A stretch of 64,000 nt of DNA, from assembly GCF_003932505.1 (NCBI RefSeq), contig NZ_QZMU01000001.1, positions 682,001 to 746,000 on the forward strand. Reading direction: 5' to 3'. The notes below the pieces were generated by a model. The model was not told where the DNA came from, made no database searches, and worked only from the letters and a program-made list of their open reading frames with translations. The stretch comes from Thiohalobacter thiocyanaticus. GTDB lineage: Bacteria > Pseudomonadota > Gammaproteobacteria > Thiohalobacterales > Thiohalobacteraceae. The position numbers and the translations under genes are program-made. Shown one piece after another: positions 35,170 to 44,249 of this stretch. Numbering within the stretch: position 1 is the stretch's first letter; each line of letters begins with the position of its first letter.

Positions 35170-36275
35170 CCCTGAACCCCCTGCACAAGCGGCACGATAC
35201 GCCCGGCCCGGCGCCGGGTGCGGTCCTGGAATTCGCCGGCCAGCTGACCGCAGGCGGCGGCGATGTCATCGCCGCGGGTCTTGCGGGTGACAGTGACGAT
35301 GCCACCGTTGATCAGGATGTTCTGGAACTCCAGGATGCGCTGCGGGTCGCTGCTCGTATAGGTGGTGTCTGGAAACGGATTGAACGGAATCAGGTTGACC
35401 TTGGCCGGCACCCGGCGCAGTAGCCGCAGCAGTTCACGGGCATGGGCATCGGAGTCGTTCACGCCGGCCAGCATGACGTATTCGAAGGTCACCCGCCGCC
35501 GCGGCTCGTCGGCCACGTAGCGTCGGCAGGCCTCCATCAGTTCGGCGATGGGGTATTTCCTGTTGATCGGCACCAGCTCGTTGCGCAACTCGTCGTTGGT
35601 CGCGTGCAGCGAGACCGCCAGGCTGACGTCGCATTCGGCCCTGAGTCGATCCAGTTCGGGGACAATGCCGGAGGTGCTGAGCGTGATACGGCGCTTGGAC
35701 AGACCGAAGGCCAGGTCGTCGCGCATGATCTGCATGGCGCGCACCACCGCGTCGAAATTGAGCAGCGGCTCGCCCATGCCCATCATCACGACATTGGTGA
35801 TGGCGCGCCGGTGCTGAACGTCACCGCCCAGGGCGCGGCTGGCCAGCAGCACCTGGCCGATGATCTCGGCCGTGGTGAGATTGCGGTTGAACCCCTGCTG
35901 GGCGGTGGAGCAGAAGCTGCAGTTGAGCATGCAGCCGACCTGGGAGGAGACGCACAGGGTGCCCCGCTCCTTTTCCGGGATGAACACCGTCTCGATGCAG
36001 TTGCCGTCGGCCAGTTCCAGCAGCAGCTTGCGCGAGCCGTCGCTCGAGAGCCGGTCCATGACCACCCGCGGCAGTTCCACCCGGGCCTCGTCGTGCAGGC
36101 GCTCGCGCAGGGCCTTGCTCAGATTGGACATGCCGGCGAAGTCGTCGACATTGAGCTGGTAGATCCACTTCATCACCTGCTGGGCGCGAAAGCCCTTCTC
36201 ACCCATCCCGGCGAAGAAGGCTTCCAGACCCTTGCGGTCCAGGTCCAGCAGATTGGTTGTGCTCGGGTCGGACAT
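35166..36275 (-). CDS. rlmN: Dual-specificity RNA methyltransferase RlmN
   Basis: Radical SAM enzyme that makes m2A2503 in 23S rRNA and m2A37 in some tRNAs. 369 residues. Cluster motif [19 protein letters not shown] (CxxxCxxC) near 117-124, SAM motif [12 protein letters not shown], and [10 protein letters not shown]. The second conserved Cys is in [15 protein letters not shown]-terminal accessory domain [12 protein letters not shown] is normal. Between ndk and pilW. Confidence 0.97.
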   Translation of the reverse strand: MSDPSTTNLLDLDRKGLEAFFAGMGEKGFRAQQVMKWIYQLNVDDFAGMSNLSKALRERLHDEARVELPRVVMDRLSSDGSRKLLLELADGNCIETVFIPEKERGTLCVSSQVGCMLNCSFCSTAQQGFNRNLTTAEIIGQVLLASRALGGDVQHRRAITNVVMMGMGEPLLNFDAVVRAMQIMRDDLAFGLSKRRITLSTSGIVPELDRLRAECDVSLAVSLHATNDELRNELVPINRKYPIAELMEACRRYVADEPRRRVTFEYVMLAGVNDSDAHARELLRLLRRVPAKVNLIPFNPFPDTTYTSSDPQRILEFQNILINGGIVTVTRKTRGDDIAAACGQLAGEFQDRTRRRAGRIVPLVQGVQG

Positions 36276-36326
36276 GCCGGTATCCCGCGGCAGGCGCCAC
36301 AGACGCCGCCAGCGGATTTCACTCCC

Positions 36327-36758
36327 TCAACGTGTGCGCGGGCACAGCTCGTCGGATTTGAAGAAAAACTCGATTTCGGTCTTTGCCGTATCCGGACCGT
36401 CGGAGCCGTGCACGGCATTCTCGTCAACGGTCTCGGCGAAATCGGCGCGGATGGTGCCGGGGGCGGCGTCCTTCGGATTGGTCGCACCCATGATCTCGCG
36501 GTTACGGTTGATGGCGTCCTCGCCTTCCAGCACCTGGACCATGACCGGGCCGGAGGTCATGAAATCAACCAGCTCATTATAAAAGGGACGCTCCCTGTGG
36601 ACTGCATAAAAGGCCCCGGCCTGTTCCCGGGACAGGTGCATCATCCTGGCCGCCACGATCCGCAGCCCCCCGTCCTCGAAACGGCTGTAGATCCGGCCGA
36701 TCAGGTTTCCGGCCACGGCGTCGGGCTTGATGATCGAAAGGGTGCGTTCCACCGCCAT
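36327..36758 (-). CDS. ndk: Nucleoside diphosphate kinase
   Basis: Balances NTP pools by phosphotransfer through a His. 143 residues from [15 protein letters not shown]; this start fits the family and has GGAG upstream. The active-site His is in NAVHGSDG; the [15 protein letters not shown] and [18 protein letters not shown] segments are typical. A palindrome lies upstream at 36807-36834. Confidence 0.98.
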   Translation of the reverse strand: MAVERTLSIIKPDAVAGNLIGRIYSRFEDGGLRIVAARMMHLSREQAGAFYAVHRERPFYNELVDFMTSGPVMVQVLEGEDAINRNREIMGATNPKDAAPGTIRADFAETVDENAVHGSDGPDTAKTEIEFFFKSDELCPRTR

Positions 36759-36806
36759 TGACCGAATTCTCCGAATAACAGGTTGATTTTGACTGGATAA
36801 TATAAC

Positions 36807-36834
36807 ATAAACCCGCGTGGTCACGCGGGTTTAT
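36807..36834 (-). terminator. Hairpin between iscX and ndk
   Basis: TAAACCCGCGTG at 36808-36819 pairs with its complement at 36822-36833. On the minus strand a short T/A-rich stretch (GTTATATTATCC) follows. It may end iscR-iscX transcripts, and the same A/T-rich stretch may hold the ndk promoter. No long T run, so confidence is moderate. Confidence 0.45.
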
Positions 36835-36886
36835 GCCGGAAAAGGGATACAGTTTACCCAAATCCCCGCGGGACGGGCAATGTGAT

Positions 36887-37087
36887 TCAGACCGACTCTT
36901 CGATCCAGGCCAGCTGGATCGCCTCCAGGGCCTTTTCCCCACCGCGGCGCGGATCGTCGTCGAATTCGTCCAGTTCCAGGATCCACTGGCGCAGCTCGAC
37001 AAAGTTCACGTACTTGGGATCGGCCTCCGGATGCGCCAGGTTCAGCGCGGCCGCGATCGCCAGCGAGTCCGTCCACTTCAGCCCCAT
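36887..37087 (-). CDS. iscX: Fe-S assembly protein IscX
   Basis: 66-residue acidic protein that binds IscS and iron and modulates cluster assembly. MGLKWTDSLAIAAALN and LDEFDDDP then EKALEAIQLAWIEE match the family end to end. Start ATG 37087 preferred (AAGGAAT at good spacing; homologues start MGLKW). It normally ends the iscRSUA-hscBA-fdx-iscX operon, but here iscR is its direct neighbour, 95 bases away, with no isc assembly genes between. Confidence 0.93.
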   Translation of the reverse strand: MGLKWTDSLAIAAALNLAHPEADPKYVNFVELRQWILELDEFDDDPRRGGEKALEAIQLAWIEESV

Positions 37088-37182
37088 GTCCATGATTCCT
37101 TTTCCCGGCCAGCTGGTTGGGGTATACAAGGATTTCAGGGAACAAACAAGCCCGCGCCGGGCATCCACCCCGTTGCCGGGGC

Positions 37183-37674
37183 TCAGGCGCGGACGGGGTC
37201 GAAGTTCACGGGGACGTCACCGGTATGGCGCTGCCGGGCCTCGCGCTCCTGGCGCTCAGCCACTTCCAGTACACCACCGTTGCGCATCAACTCACCCAGG
37301 GTGATCTGGTCGAGGAAGGTGCGGATCTGGCTGCTCAGCTCCATCCACAGCTCATGGGTCAGGCAGCGCTGGTCGTTGTGGCAGTTGGCCAGGCCGCCGC
37401 AGCGGGTGGTGTCGACATTCTCGTCCACCGCCATGATAACGGCCGAGACCGGGATGTCATCGGAGCCGCGGCTGAGCGAATAGCCGCCACCGGGCCCCCG
37501 GGTGCTGACCACCAGCTTCTCCCGCCGCAGCCGGGTGAACAGCTGCTCCAGATAGGACAGGGAGATCCCCTGGCGTTCGGAGATCTCGGCGAGTTTGACC
37601 GGGCCATGACCGGCATGCAGCGCCAGGTCCAGCATGGCGGTCACGGCATAGCGCCCTTTGGTCGTCAATTTCAT
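37183..37674 (-). CDS. iscR: Fe-S cluster-responsive transcriptional regulator IscR
   Basis: 163-residue Rrf2-family repressor/activator that carries a 2Fe-2S cluster. N-terminal winged helix [38 protein letters not shown], wing [11 protein letters not shown]. Ligands Cys92, Cys98, Cys104 and His107 are present in [16 protein letters not shown], so cluster-bound IscR is expected. It most likely represses its own promoter through the type 1 site upstream. Confidence 0.96.
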   Translation of the reverse strand: MKLTTKGRYAVTAMLDLALHAGHGPVKLAEISERQGISLSYLEQLFTRLRREKLVVSTRGPGGGYSLSRGSDDIPVSAVIMAVDENVDTTRCGGLANCHNDQRCLTHELWMELSSQIRTFLDQITLGELMRNGGVLEVAERQEREARQRHTGDVPVNFDPVRA

Positions 37675-37715
37675 AGGATCGGCCCCTCTGATACATGGAT
37701 AAGGGTCATCTCTAC

Positions 37716-37744
37716 ACTATCCCATACCCTACTATTTTAATCAA
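37716..37744 (-). promoter_or_regulatory. Predicted iscR promoter (-35 TTGATT, 17-bp spacer, -10 GATAGT)
   Basis: On the minus strand TTGATT (37739-37744) and GATAGT (37716-37721) are 17 bases apart, about 40 bases before iscR. It lies inside the IscR operator described next, as in E. coli PiscR. Confidence 0.55.
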
Positions 37745-37748
37745 GTAT
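37724..37748 (-). promoter_or_regulatory. Type 1 IscR binding site
   Basis: A 25-base site, ATACTTGATTAA then AATAGTAGGGTAT on the minus strand, fits the E. coli type 1 consensus (ATASYYGACTRWWWYAGTCRRSTAT) at all but two positions. It overlaps the -35 and spacer of the iscR promoter, so holo-IscR should repress iscR. It also overlaps the last codons and stop of cysE. Confidence 0.75.
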
Positions 37749-38556
37749 TACCCCGGGTCTCCGTGTCCTCGTCCTCGGGACTGCCCGGTTCGAGTTCCTG
37801 CACCGGTGAAGCGGTCTTGATCTCGCACGAGCCCAGTTCGGGCAGCTGCAGATCGCCCATTTCGGCCCCCAGGCTCTTGAGGCCGTTGCAGACCTCCTCC
37901 AGCCGCTGGTCCATCACATGCACATGCTCGAGCATGGCATTGATCGCCGAGGCCACCGGATCGGGCATGTCCTTGGTCAGGCCGTAGGCATCGAAGCCCA
38001 TCTTCCTGGCAATGGCGGCCTGGCTCTCGCTGGGCGCGGTGCGCTGTTCCACCACCCGGCCCGGCACGCCCACCACCGTGGCCAGGTCGTGGATGTCCTT
38101 GAGCACCACCGAGTTGGAGCCGATGCGCACGCCGTTGCCGATGCGGATCGGCCCCAGCACCTTGGCCCCGGCGCCGATGACCACGTTGTTGCCAAGGGTC
38201 GGATGACGCTTGCCCCGGTCCCAGCTGGTCCCGCCCAGGGTCACCCCGTGATAGAGGGTGCAGTCGTCGCCGATCTCGGCGGTCTCGCCGATCACCACGC
38301 CCATGCCGTGGTCGATGAAAAAGCGCCGGCCGATCGCCGCGGCCGGATGGATCTCGATGCCGGTGAACCAGCGGGTCAGCCCCGACAGCCAGCGCGCGAA
38401 CCACTTCATGCCCCGCTTCCACAGGGCATGATTCAGGCGGTGCATGAGCACGGCATGCACACCCGGGTAGGTGGTCAGGATCTCGAAGACATTGCGCGCG
38501 GCCGGGTCGCGGTCGAATACGCAGTGGATGTCCTCGCGCAGCTGTTCAAGGGACAT
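37741..38556 (-). CDS. cysE: Serine O-acetyltransferase
   Basis: Makes O-acetylserine for cysteine synthesis. 271 residues with an N-terminal helical domain ([28 protein letters not shown], given in part) and a left-handed beta helix of hexapeptide repeats ([22 protein letters not shown]). The Asp-His pair lies in IDHGMG. A C-terminal acidic extension after residue 180 is longer than in minimal CysE. The cysE-iscR link is usual: cysteine feeds Fe-S assembly. Confidence 0.95.
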   Translation of the reverse strand: MSLEQLREDIHCVFDRDPAARNVFEILTTYPGVHAVLMHRLNHALWKRGMKWFARWLSGLTRWFTGIEIHPAAAIGRRFFIDHGMGVVIGETAEIGDDCTLYHGVTLGGTSWDRGKRHPTLGNNVVIGAGAKVLGPIRIGNGVRIGSNSVVLKDIHDLATVVGVPGRVVEQRTAPSESQAAIARKMGFDAYGLTKDMPDPVASAINAMLEHVHVMDQRLEEVCNGLKSLGAEMGDLQLPELGSCEIKTASPVQELEPGSPEDEDTETRGNT

Positions 38557-38633
38557 GATCGGGTCCAGTCCGTGTCGGTATAACCGGCATTGTACCTTTG
38601 GCGGGCGTGGCGCGACAGCCGCCCGCTGACAGC

Positions 38634-39362
38634 TCAGGCGCCCGTACCTGCCTTGGCCTGCGCCGCGCTGAGAATGCCGCGCAGGATGTTGACCTCGTTC
38701 TTATCCGGCCGGGCGCGCGTGAACAGCCGCCGCAACCGCCGCATCATCTGTCCCGGCTGTTCCGGGTTGATGAATTCCAGCTCGTACAGCGTCTGTTCCA
38801 GATGAGCATACAGGCCTTCCATCTCCTGCGCCGTGGCCGGTGGATGCTCGGGCGACTGCTGCGCCAGCGCACCCTCCCCCAGCCAGCGGGTACGCAGCTC
38901 GTAGCTCAGGATCTGCACCGCCTGGGCGAGATTCAGCGAGGCATAATCGGGGTTGGCGGGGATACTGACCAGGGCGTGGCACAGATCCAGCTCCTCGTTG
39001 GTCAGGCCGCTGCGCTCACGGCCGAACACCACTGCCACCGGCCCCTGCCCGGCCTCGGTCAGCGCCCGGGCGGCACAGGCGCGCGGCTCCAGCAGCGGCC
39101 AGCGGATGGCCCGCAGACGGGCGCTGGTCCCGACCACCCAGACGGCATCGGCCACTGCCTCGGTGAGGGTCCCGACCACCCGGGCGCCGGTCAGCAGGTC
39201 CTCGGCGCCCGAGGCACGCGCGCTGGCCTCGGGATCGGGGAAGGCGGCCGGGTCGACCAGACACAGGTCATTCAGTCCCATGGTCTTCATGGCCCGCGCC
39301 GCCGCACCGATGTTGCCCGGATGCGAGGTATTGACCAGCACGATGCGGATGCGCTCAAGCAT
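38634..39362 (-). CDS. trmJ: tRNA (cytidine/uridine-32-2'-O)-methyltransferase TrmJ
   Basis: SPOUT methyltransferase for position 32 of tRNA. 242 residues; [21 protein letters not shown] at the N-terminus (21 residues, first 20 listed in families) and the knot motif [14 protein letters not shown] plus [17 protein letters not shown]. Upstream of cysE, its usual partner, and overlaps the end of the Mla lipoprotein gene by eight bases. Confidence 0.93.
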   Translation of the reverse strand: MLERIRIVLVNTSHPGNIGAAARAMKTMGLNDLCLVDPAAFPDPEASARASGAEDLLTGARVVGTLTEAVADAVWVVGTSARLRAIRWPLLEPRACAARALTEAGQGPVAVVFGRERSGLTNEELDLCHALVSIPANPDYASLNLAQAVQILSYELRTRWLGEGALAQQSPEHPPATAQEMEGLYAHLEQTLYELEFINPEQPGQMMRRLRRLFTRARPDKNEVNILRGILSAAQAKAGTGA

Positions 39363-39984
39363 CGGACCGCAGCTCCCGGCTCAGGCGCCGGTGGATGCGC
39401 TCGAACAGTTCATTGACCGCCGTACCGGCGGCGGCGGCGCCGCCCTGCGGGGAATCGGCCGGTGCCGGCACCTCGGCCTCGATCAGTTCCTGCAGCCGCA
39501 CCCGGCGGTTGCCCAGGTCCAGCAACTGCCAGCGCAGTCGCACCCGGAACCGGCTGGGTGTGACGGTGAAGTCCTGGACGAACTCCAGCACCTCGATCTC
39601 CAGGCGGTGATCGGCGCTGGCCGGTGTGGCCTCGCGCACCACGTAGGCATACGGGCCTTCCCGGGTGAAGCGCTCCAGCAGCAGGTCGTGCAGCAGGCGC
39701 TGCGGCGCATCGGCCCAGCGGCTGCGGGCGAAGAATTCCAGCCGGCCCGGCGCCTGACGATAGGCCATCCGCGTACCGGCCAGTTCAGCGCGGATGCGCG
39801 GCGGCGGCAGCAGCAGGGTCAGCGGCACGCGCTCCACCGCCGCGGCCTGACCGGCCGGCGCCACCGCAAGCGTGTAGTGATCGTAGGCGACAGGCGGGCG
39901 GGGCTCGGGCAGGACGGAACAGCCCGCCAGCAGCAGGACCAGCACAGCCGCCAGGCCGATCCGGGTGTTGCGCTGCGGTCTCAT
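39355..39984 (-). CDS. ABC-type transport auxiliary lipoprotein (PqiC-like)
   Basis: 209 residues, lipobox LLLAGC (Cys22), then a PqiC/DUF330-type domain (YDHYTLAVAP..., LLPPPRIRAELAGTRMAYR..., FFARSRWADAP). These outer-membrane-anchored partners work with MCE proteins in lipid transport. Start overlaps the MlaD-like stop by four bases. Last gene of the Mla-like operon before trmJ. Confidence 0.88.
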   Translation of the reverse strand: MRPQRNTRIGLAAVLVLLLAGCSVLPEPRPPVAYDHYTLAVAPAGQAAAVERVPLTLLLPPPRIRAELAGTRMAYRQAPGRLEFFARSRWADAPQRLLHDLLLERFTREGPYAYVVREATPASADHRLEIEVLEFVQDFTVTPSRFRVRLRWQLLDLGNRRVRLQELIEAEVPAPADSPQGGAAAAGTAVNELFERIHRRLSRELRSDA

Positions 39985-40913
39985 TGCCTGTCCTCCCCCG
40001 GCCCGGGCGGCCGCTCGGGCTCGCCGTGGAGCAGCCGGCCCGGGTCCTGTTCCAGATTACCGATCAGACGGCGCATGTCGCCCGACAGGCCGTGCATGTC
40101 CTCCAGCAGACGCTGGACCCGGGGCAGCAGCCGGTCGGTGACCTGGTCCAGGCCCTGGCCGCCGGTCTCGACCTGGCGGCGCAGCGCCTGGCTGGTGGCG
40201 GTGAAATCCTCCGCCATGATTTCCAGCGAACGGGTGCCGGCCTGCAGTTGTTCGACCAGCGGCGGCAGCGCCTCGCCGGCCTCGGCCGCCGCGCCGAAGA
40301 AGCGCGCCGCGTCCCGACTGCCCTGCGCCAGGGTATCGCGCTGGGCGGCCAGGGTCTCGCTCAGGGCGGCCAGGTTGTCCAGGGTCGTACTGAAGGCCTG
40401 GCGGTTGTCGGCACCGAGCAGTTCATGCAGATCCTTGGCCACGCGGTTGAGATTGTCGGCCATTTCCGACAGGGTGTTGTCCAGGCGCGAGAACAGCGAC
40501 GGGCCGGTGTCGATGACCGGATATTCCTGGCCCGGCCCGGCGGTGAGCAACGGCGAGGAGACCTTGCCGCCGGTCAGCTCCACCGAGGCGATGCCGGTCA
40601 GGCCCTGCACCTTGAGGGTGGCGAGGGTGTCGACCCGCACCGGGGTGTCACTTGCGATGTCCACGGTGACGATCACCCGTTCCGGATCGGTGGGATCCAG
40701 TTCCAGTTCACGCACCTTGCCGACCTCCACGCCGTGATAACGCACCGGCGCATCCCGGTACAGGCCGGAGACGGATTCGGTCATGTGAATCCGGTAGGTG
40801 CGGTAATCGGTGGTGATATCGCCGAAGGCCAGCCACAGGCTCAGGCCGACGCCCGCCGCACTGAGTACGATGACGAACAGCCCCACCAGAACATACTGTA
40901 CCCGTGTCTCCAT
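39981..40913 (-). CDS. MCE/MlaD-like lipid transport protein
   Basis: 310 residues: one N-terminal transmembrane helix (8-30), then a single MCE domain (about 38-120; VSGLYRDAPVRYHGVEVGKVREL, KVQGLTGIASVELTGG, each in part) and a long helical C-terminus (about 150-290) expected to form a multimeric tunnel. It should bind phospholipid and pass it between membranes. Lies between the ATPase and lipoprotein genes. Confidence 0.9.
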   Translation of the reverse strand: METRVQYVLVGLFVIVLSAAGVGLSLWLAFGDITTDYRTYRIHMTESVSGLYRDAPVRYHGVEVGKVRELELDPTDPERVIVTVDIASDTPVRVDTLATLKVQGLTGIASVELTGGKVSSPLLTAGPGQEYPVIDTGPSLFSRLDNTLSEMADNLNRVAKDLHELLGADNRQAFSTTLDNLAALSETLAAQRDTLAQGSRDAARFFGAAAEAGEALPPLVEQLQAGTRSLEIMAEDFTATSQALRRQVETGGQGLDQVTDRLLPRVQRLLEDMHGLSGDMRRLIGNLEQDPGRLLHGEPERPPGPGEDRQ

Positions 40914-40925
40914 CCCGGTGTGCCC

Positions 40926-41699
40926 TCAGCCCTTGTCCGTCCGTGCCCGGCCGGCACGGGCCCCTTCGAAATACTGGCGCACCGCCGGATGCTCCACGTC
41001 AGCCAGCTCCACCATCGGCCCCGCCGCCACGATGCGTTTGTCCCCCAGTACCGCCACCCGGTCGGCCACCTGCCACAGGCTGTCGGGATCGTGGGTGATC
41101 ATCACCACCGTCAGTCCCAGCCATTGTTTCAACTGCAGCAGCAGGGCGTCAAAGCCGTCGGCGCTGGCCGGGTCCAGGCCCGAGGTGGGCTCGTCCAGGA
41201 ACAGCAGTTCCGGATCCAGCGCCATCGCCCGCGCCAGCCCGGCGCGTTTGATCATGCCGCCGCTGAGTTCCGCGGGGTAGCGGTGCGCGGCCTCGGCGGG
41301 CAGCCCGACCTGGCGCAGCTTGAGATAGGCCAGCTGATCGATGAAGGCCGGATCGAAGTCCGTGTGCTCGCGCAGCGGCACACCGATATTCTGCAGCAGG
41401 GTCAGGCTGCTGAACAGCGCCCCGTGCTGAAACAGCACGCCGAAGCGCCGCCGCAGGGCCTGGCGCTCGCGCTCCCCGGCCCGCAGCACGTCCACGCCCA
41501 GCATGCGGATGTGCCCGGCGCTGGGCCGGTGCAGCATGATCATCTCCTGCAGCAGGGTGGTCTTGCCGCTGCCGCTCCCGCCGACCAGCGCCAGCACCTC
41601 GCCCCGGCGCACGTCCAGATCCAGGTTTTCATGCACGACGAAAGCGTCGAAGCGTGTCTGCACCTGGCGCAGTTCGAGGACCGTGTCAGCTGCGTTCAT
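40926..41699 (-). CDS. MlaF-like ABC transporter ATP-binding protein
   Basis: 257 residues from MNAADTVLELRQV; the start ATG overlaps the permease stop (ATGA at 41699). Walker A LVGGSGSGKTTLL, signature ELSGGMIKRAGLARAMA, Walker B LLFLDEPTSGLDP and ITHD are intact; the MIKRAGLARA variant is typical for MlaF. Drives lipid transport with the MlaE-like permease. Confidence 0.94.
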   Translation of the reverse strand: MNAADTVLELRQVQTRFDAFVVHENLDLDVRRGEVLALVGGSGSGKTTLLQEMIMLHRPSAGHIRMLGVDVLRAGERERQALRRRFGVLFQHGALFSSLTLLQNIGVPLREHTDFDPAFIDQLAYLKLRQVGLPAEAAHRYPAELSGGMIKRAGLARAMALDPELLFLDEPTSGLDPASADGFDALLLQLKQWLGLTVVMITHDPDSLWQVADRVAVLGDKRIVAAGPMVELADVEHPAVRQYFEGARAGRARTDKG

Positions 41700-42826
41700 C
41701 AGATATTGAGCCAGCTGAACATGACCGAGAACCAGGCATCGGCCACGATGACCAGAAAGATCGATTGCACCACCGACAGGGTGGTGTGATGGCCCACGCT
41801 GGCCGCGCTGCCGGAGACCTTGAAGCCCTGGAAGCAGCCGATCAGTACCACGATCAGGGCGAACACCGGCGCCTTGCCCAGCCCCAGCAGGAATGAGCGC
41901 AGACCCACGGCCTCGTTGAGCCGGTCGAGAAAGGGCACGAAGCCCAGCCCCAGCTGCAACTTGGCCATCACCATGCCGCCCAGCACGCCCATCACATCCG
42001 CGAACACCGTCAGCAGCGGCAGCGCCAGACACAGGGAGATCACCTTGGGCAGAACCAGGACCTCGAACGGCGAGATGCCGATGGTGCGCAGGGCGGCCAC
42101 CTCCTCGGTCACCTGCATGGTTCCGATCTGAGCTGTATAGGCCGAACCGGTACGCCCGGCGACGATGATGGCCGCCAGCAGTGGGGAGAGTTCGCGCAGC
42201 ATGGACAGGCCCACCAGATCGGCGACATAGATATTGGCGCCGTAGGCGCGCAGCTGCACCGCGCCCTGATAGGCGATCACCACGCCCATGAGAAAGGACA
42301 GCAGGCCGACGATGCCGAGCGCGCGCATGCCGGCGGTTTCCATGTCCGCCAACACCGCCTTCCAGCGGATGCGCCAGGGCCGGGCCAGGGCCCGCAGCAG
42401 GCAGACAAAGGTCTCGCCGGCAAAGGACAGCAGCTCGAACAGTTCCTGCAGGACATCCAGACTGGCCTTGCCGATGCGGTACACACCCCGCAGGGGCTTG
42501 GGCGGCGCGGGCGCGGCCGGCTCGGCCAGCTCATCCAGACGTGCCAGCAGGTCCATATGGTGTTCGGGAAAACCCTCGGTTTCGACCTGGCGGCCCTGCG
42601 CATCGAGACGCTCCAGCAGCGAGCGCAGCAGCCAGGCCCCGGCCGTGTCCATGGCCTGCACACCCCCACCCTGCAGAACCAGCTTTCCCGCTCCGGGAAA
42701 GGTCCGGAGCCCCAGTTCCCGCGTCAGGCGGCCGAGCCCGTCCACGGTCCAGCGGCCATGGCAGCGCCAGGTGGTGCTATCAACCTGTTCCAGGCCGGCG
42801 GGTTCAGATTCGGGACTCGGGTCCAT
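41699..42826 (-). CDS. MlaE-like permease with N-terminal STAS (MlaB-like) domain
   Basis: 375 residues. The N-terminal 100 or so resemble a STAS/MlaB domain (TWRCHGRWTVDGLG, VQAMDTAGAWLLRSLL); the remainder is the MlaE/DUF140 permease with ALGIVGLLSFLMGVVIAYQG, RTGSAYTAQIGTMQVTEEV and FQGFKVSGSAASVG. MlaB is a separate protein in E. coli, so this is a fusion. Start ATG 42826 follows a stretch of weak ribosome-binding character. First gene of the operon. Confidence 0.9.
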   Translation of the reverse strand: MDPSPESEPAGLEQVDSTTWRCHGRWTVDGLGRLTRELGLRTFPGAGKLVLQGGGVQAMDTAGAWLLRSLLERLDAQGRQVETEGFPEHHMDLLARLDELAEPAAPAPPKPLRGVYRIGKASLDVLQELFELLSFAGETFVCLLRALARPWRIRWKAVLADMETAGMRALGIVGLLSFLMGVVIAYQGAVQLRAYGANIYVADLVGLSMLRELSPLLAAIIVAGRTGSAYTAQIGTMQVTEEVAALRTIGISPFEVLVLPKVISLCLALPLLTVFADVMGVLGGMVMAKLQLGLGFVPFLDRLNEAVGLRSFLLGLGKAPVFALIVVLIGCFQGFKVSGSAASVGHHTTLSVVQSIFLVIVADAWFSVMFSWLNI

Positions 42827-42905
42827 GCGGGCAAGTCTACTCAATTTCGTGGGAAGGAGTGAGGAGGAGGAGAATACCGGATGATGGTTGTCATTCCCCT
42901 CCACC

Positions 42906-43039
42906 CGTCATCCCCGCGCAGGCGGGGATCCAGTGACCACGGCGGATTCTGGATTCCCGCCTGCGCGGGAATGACGGATAGCCGTCGTTCGCGCCGCTGG
43001 TGAAGGTAATTGGATCCCCGCCTGCGCGGGGATGACGGA
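42906..43039. repeat. Tandem GTCATCCCCGCG palindromic repeats
   Basis: Three hairpin arms: CGTCATCCCCGCGCAGGCGG near 42906, GGATTCCCGCCTGCGCGGG near 42951-42969, and GGATCCCCGCCTGCGCGGGG near 43013-43032. Same family as 13068-13138 and 52179-52207. Located between the Mla operon and epmA. Confidence 0.85.
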
Positions 43040-43121
43040 GAGGCTGAACCAGCTTCAGCATAGCCACGACAGCCACCGCGCTACGCGGGATCAGGCTGTA
43101 CTAACCCATCAATAACACGCC

Positions 43122-44099
43122 TCACGCCCTCTCCCAGGGAAAGGCCAGCACCGCGTCGATATCCTCCACCCCTGCTGTCCGCATCAACAGCCGGTCCAGT
43201 CCCACGGCCACACCGGCACAATCGGGCAGGCCGTGTTCGAGCGCAGCCAGCAGGTGTTCATCCAGGGGTACCGGCGCCAGCCCCTGCCCGATGCGCCGGG
43301 CGTTCTCGGCCTCGAAACGCCGGCGTTGCTCAACGGCGTCGGTCAGTTCATGGAAGCCGTTGGCGATCTCCACACCGTCGAGGTAGAGCTCGAAGCGCTC
43401 CGCCACCGGTGGCCGCCCGGGGCGGATGCGGGCCAGCGCGGCCTGGCTGGCGGGATAATCGTACAGAAACACCGCCGGCGGCAGCCGCGGCTCGATCACC
43501 TGGGTCAACAGCAGGTCGCGCCAGGGGTCGGGGTCATCGGCCGGCATGCCGTCGGGGACCGGTATGGCGTGTTCGTCCAGGGCCCAGCGCAGGGGCGCGA
43601 TCGCATCCTCCAGCCCGTCGACTCCGGCGTATTGCAGGAAGGCCTCGCGATAGCTTAACCGCTGGATGCCGCCCACGGGGCGGGTGTCGTCGAACAAGGA
43701 TTCCAGCAGGGTTTCGACTTCGGTCATCAGGGCCGGCGCGTCGAAGCCCACCCGGTACCATTCCAGCAGGGTGAACTCCGGGTTATGGCGCCGGCCGCAC
43801 TCATCGGCACGGAACACCTTGCAGATCTGGTAGATCGGGCCCGAGCCGGCGGCCAGCAGCCGCTTCATGGGGAATTCGGGCGAGGTATGCAGATAACCCG
43901 TGGGCGTCTCAGGCCGCGAGGCCGGATGCGCGGCGAAGCTCTCTAACTGGGGAGTGGGCAGTCCGGCATGCGACAGCAGCGGGGTCTCGACCTCCAGCAC
44001 GTCACGTTCGGCGAAGAAGGCGCGGATACGCGTGAGTAGCTCCGCCCGCAGACGCAGGACGTCCAGGCCGGCGGCGGGTTGCCAGGGGTTCTCGTTCAT
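43122..44099 (-). CDS. epmA: EF-P beta-lysine ligase EpmA (GenX/PoxA)
   Basis: Class II lysyl-tRNA-synthetase-like enzyme without anticodon-binding domain; ligates (R)-beta-lysine to EF-P. 325 residues. Motif 2 ICKVFRADECGRRHNPEFTL, substrate-pocket GVEIANGFHELTD and motif 3 GVAVGLDRLLM. Placed between the Mla genes and efp; with efp and epmB it makes a complete EF-P modification set. Confidence 0.96.
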   Translation of the reverse strand: MNENPWQPAAGLDVLRLRAELLTRIRAFFAERDVLEVETPLLSHAGLPTPQLESFAAHPASRPETPTGYLHTSPEFPMKRLLAAGSGPIYQICKVFRADECGRRHNPEFTLLEWYRVGFDAPALMTEVETLLESLFDDTRPVGGIQRLSYREAFLQYAGVDGLEDAIAPLRWALDEHAIPVPDGMPADDPDPWRDLLLTQVIEPRLPPAVFLYDYPASQAALARIRPGRPPVAERFELYLDGVEIANGFHELTDAVEQRRRFEAENARRIGQGLAPVPLDEHLLAALEHGLPDCAGVAVGLDRLLMRTAGVEDIDAVLAFPWERA

Positions 44100-44198
44100 T
44101 GATGCTGGCGGCTCAAACCCCGGAACACCCTGTCAGCGCAAGGATACCTGTCCGAGGCGCGCAGCGCCGCGGTAATCTCCAACCGGCTGATGCCAAAT

Positions 44199-44229
44199 CA
44201 CGAGATTGCCGCGCTGCGCTCGCAATGAC
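44199..44229. repeat. Second copy of the cacgagattgccgcgct repeat arm
   Basis: 31 bases, one mismatch from 9961-9991. Located in the 150-base gap between efp and epmA, only a half-palindrome here. Confidence 0.8.
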
Positions 44230-44249
44230 AGGATCTCATCAGGGTTTCC

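Noticed and set aside
37088..37182. A hidden small gene or ferredoxin remnant between iscX and iscR
   Set aside because: Only 95 bases with no cysteine-rich reading in any frame.
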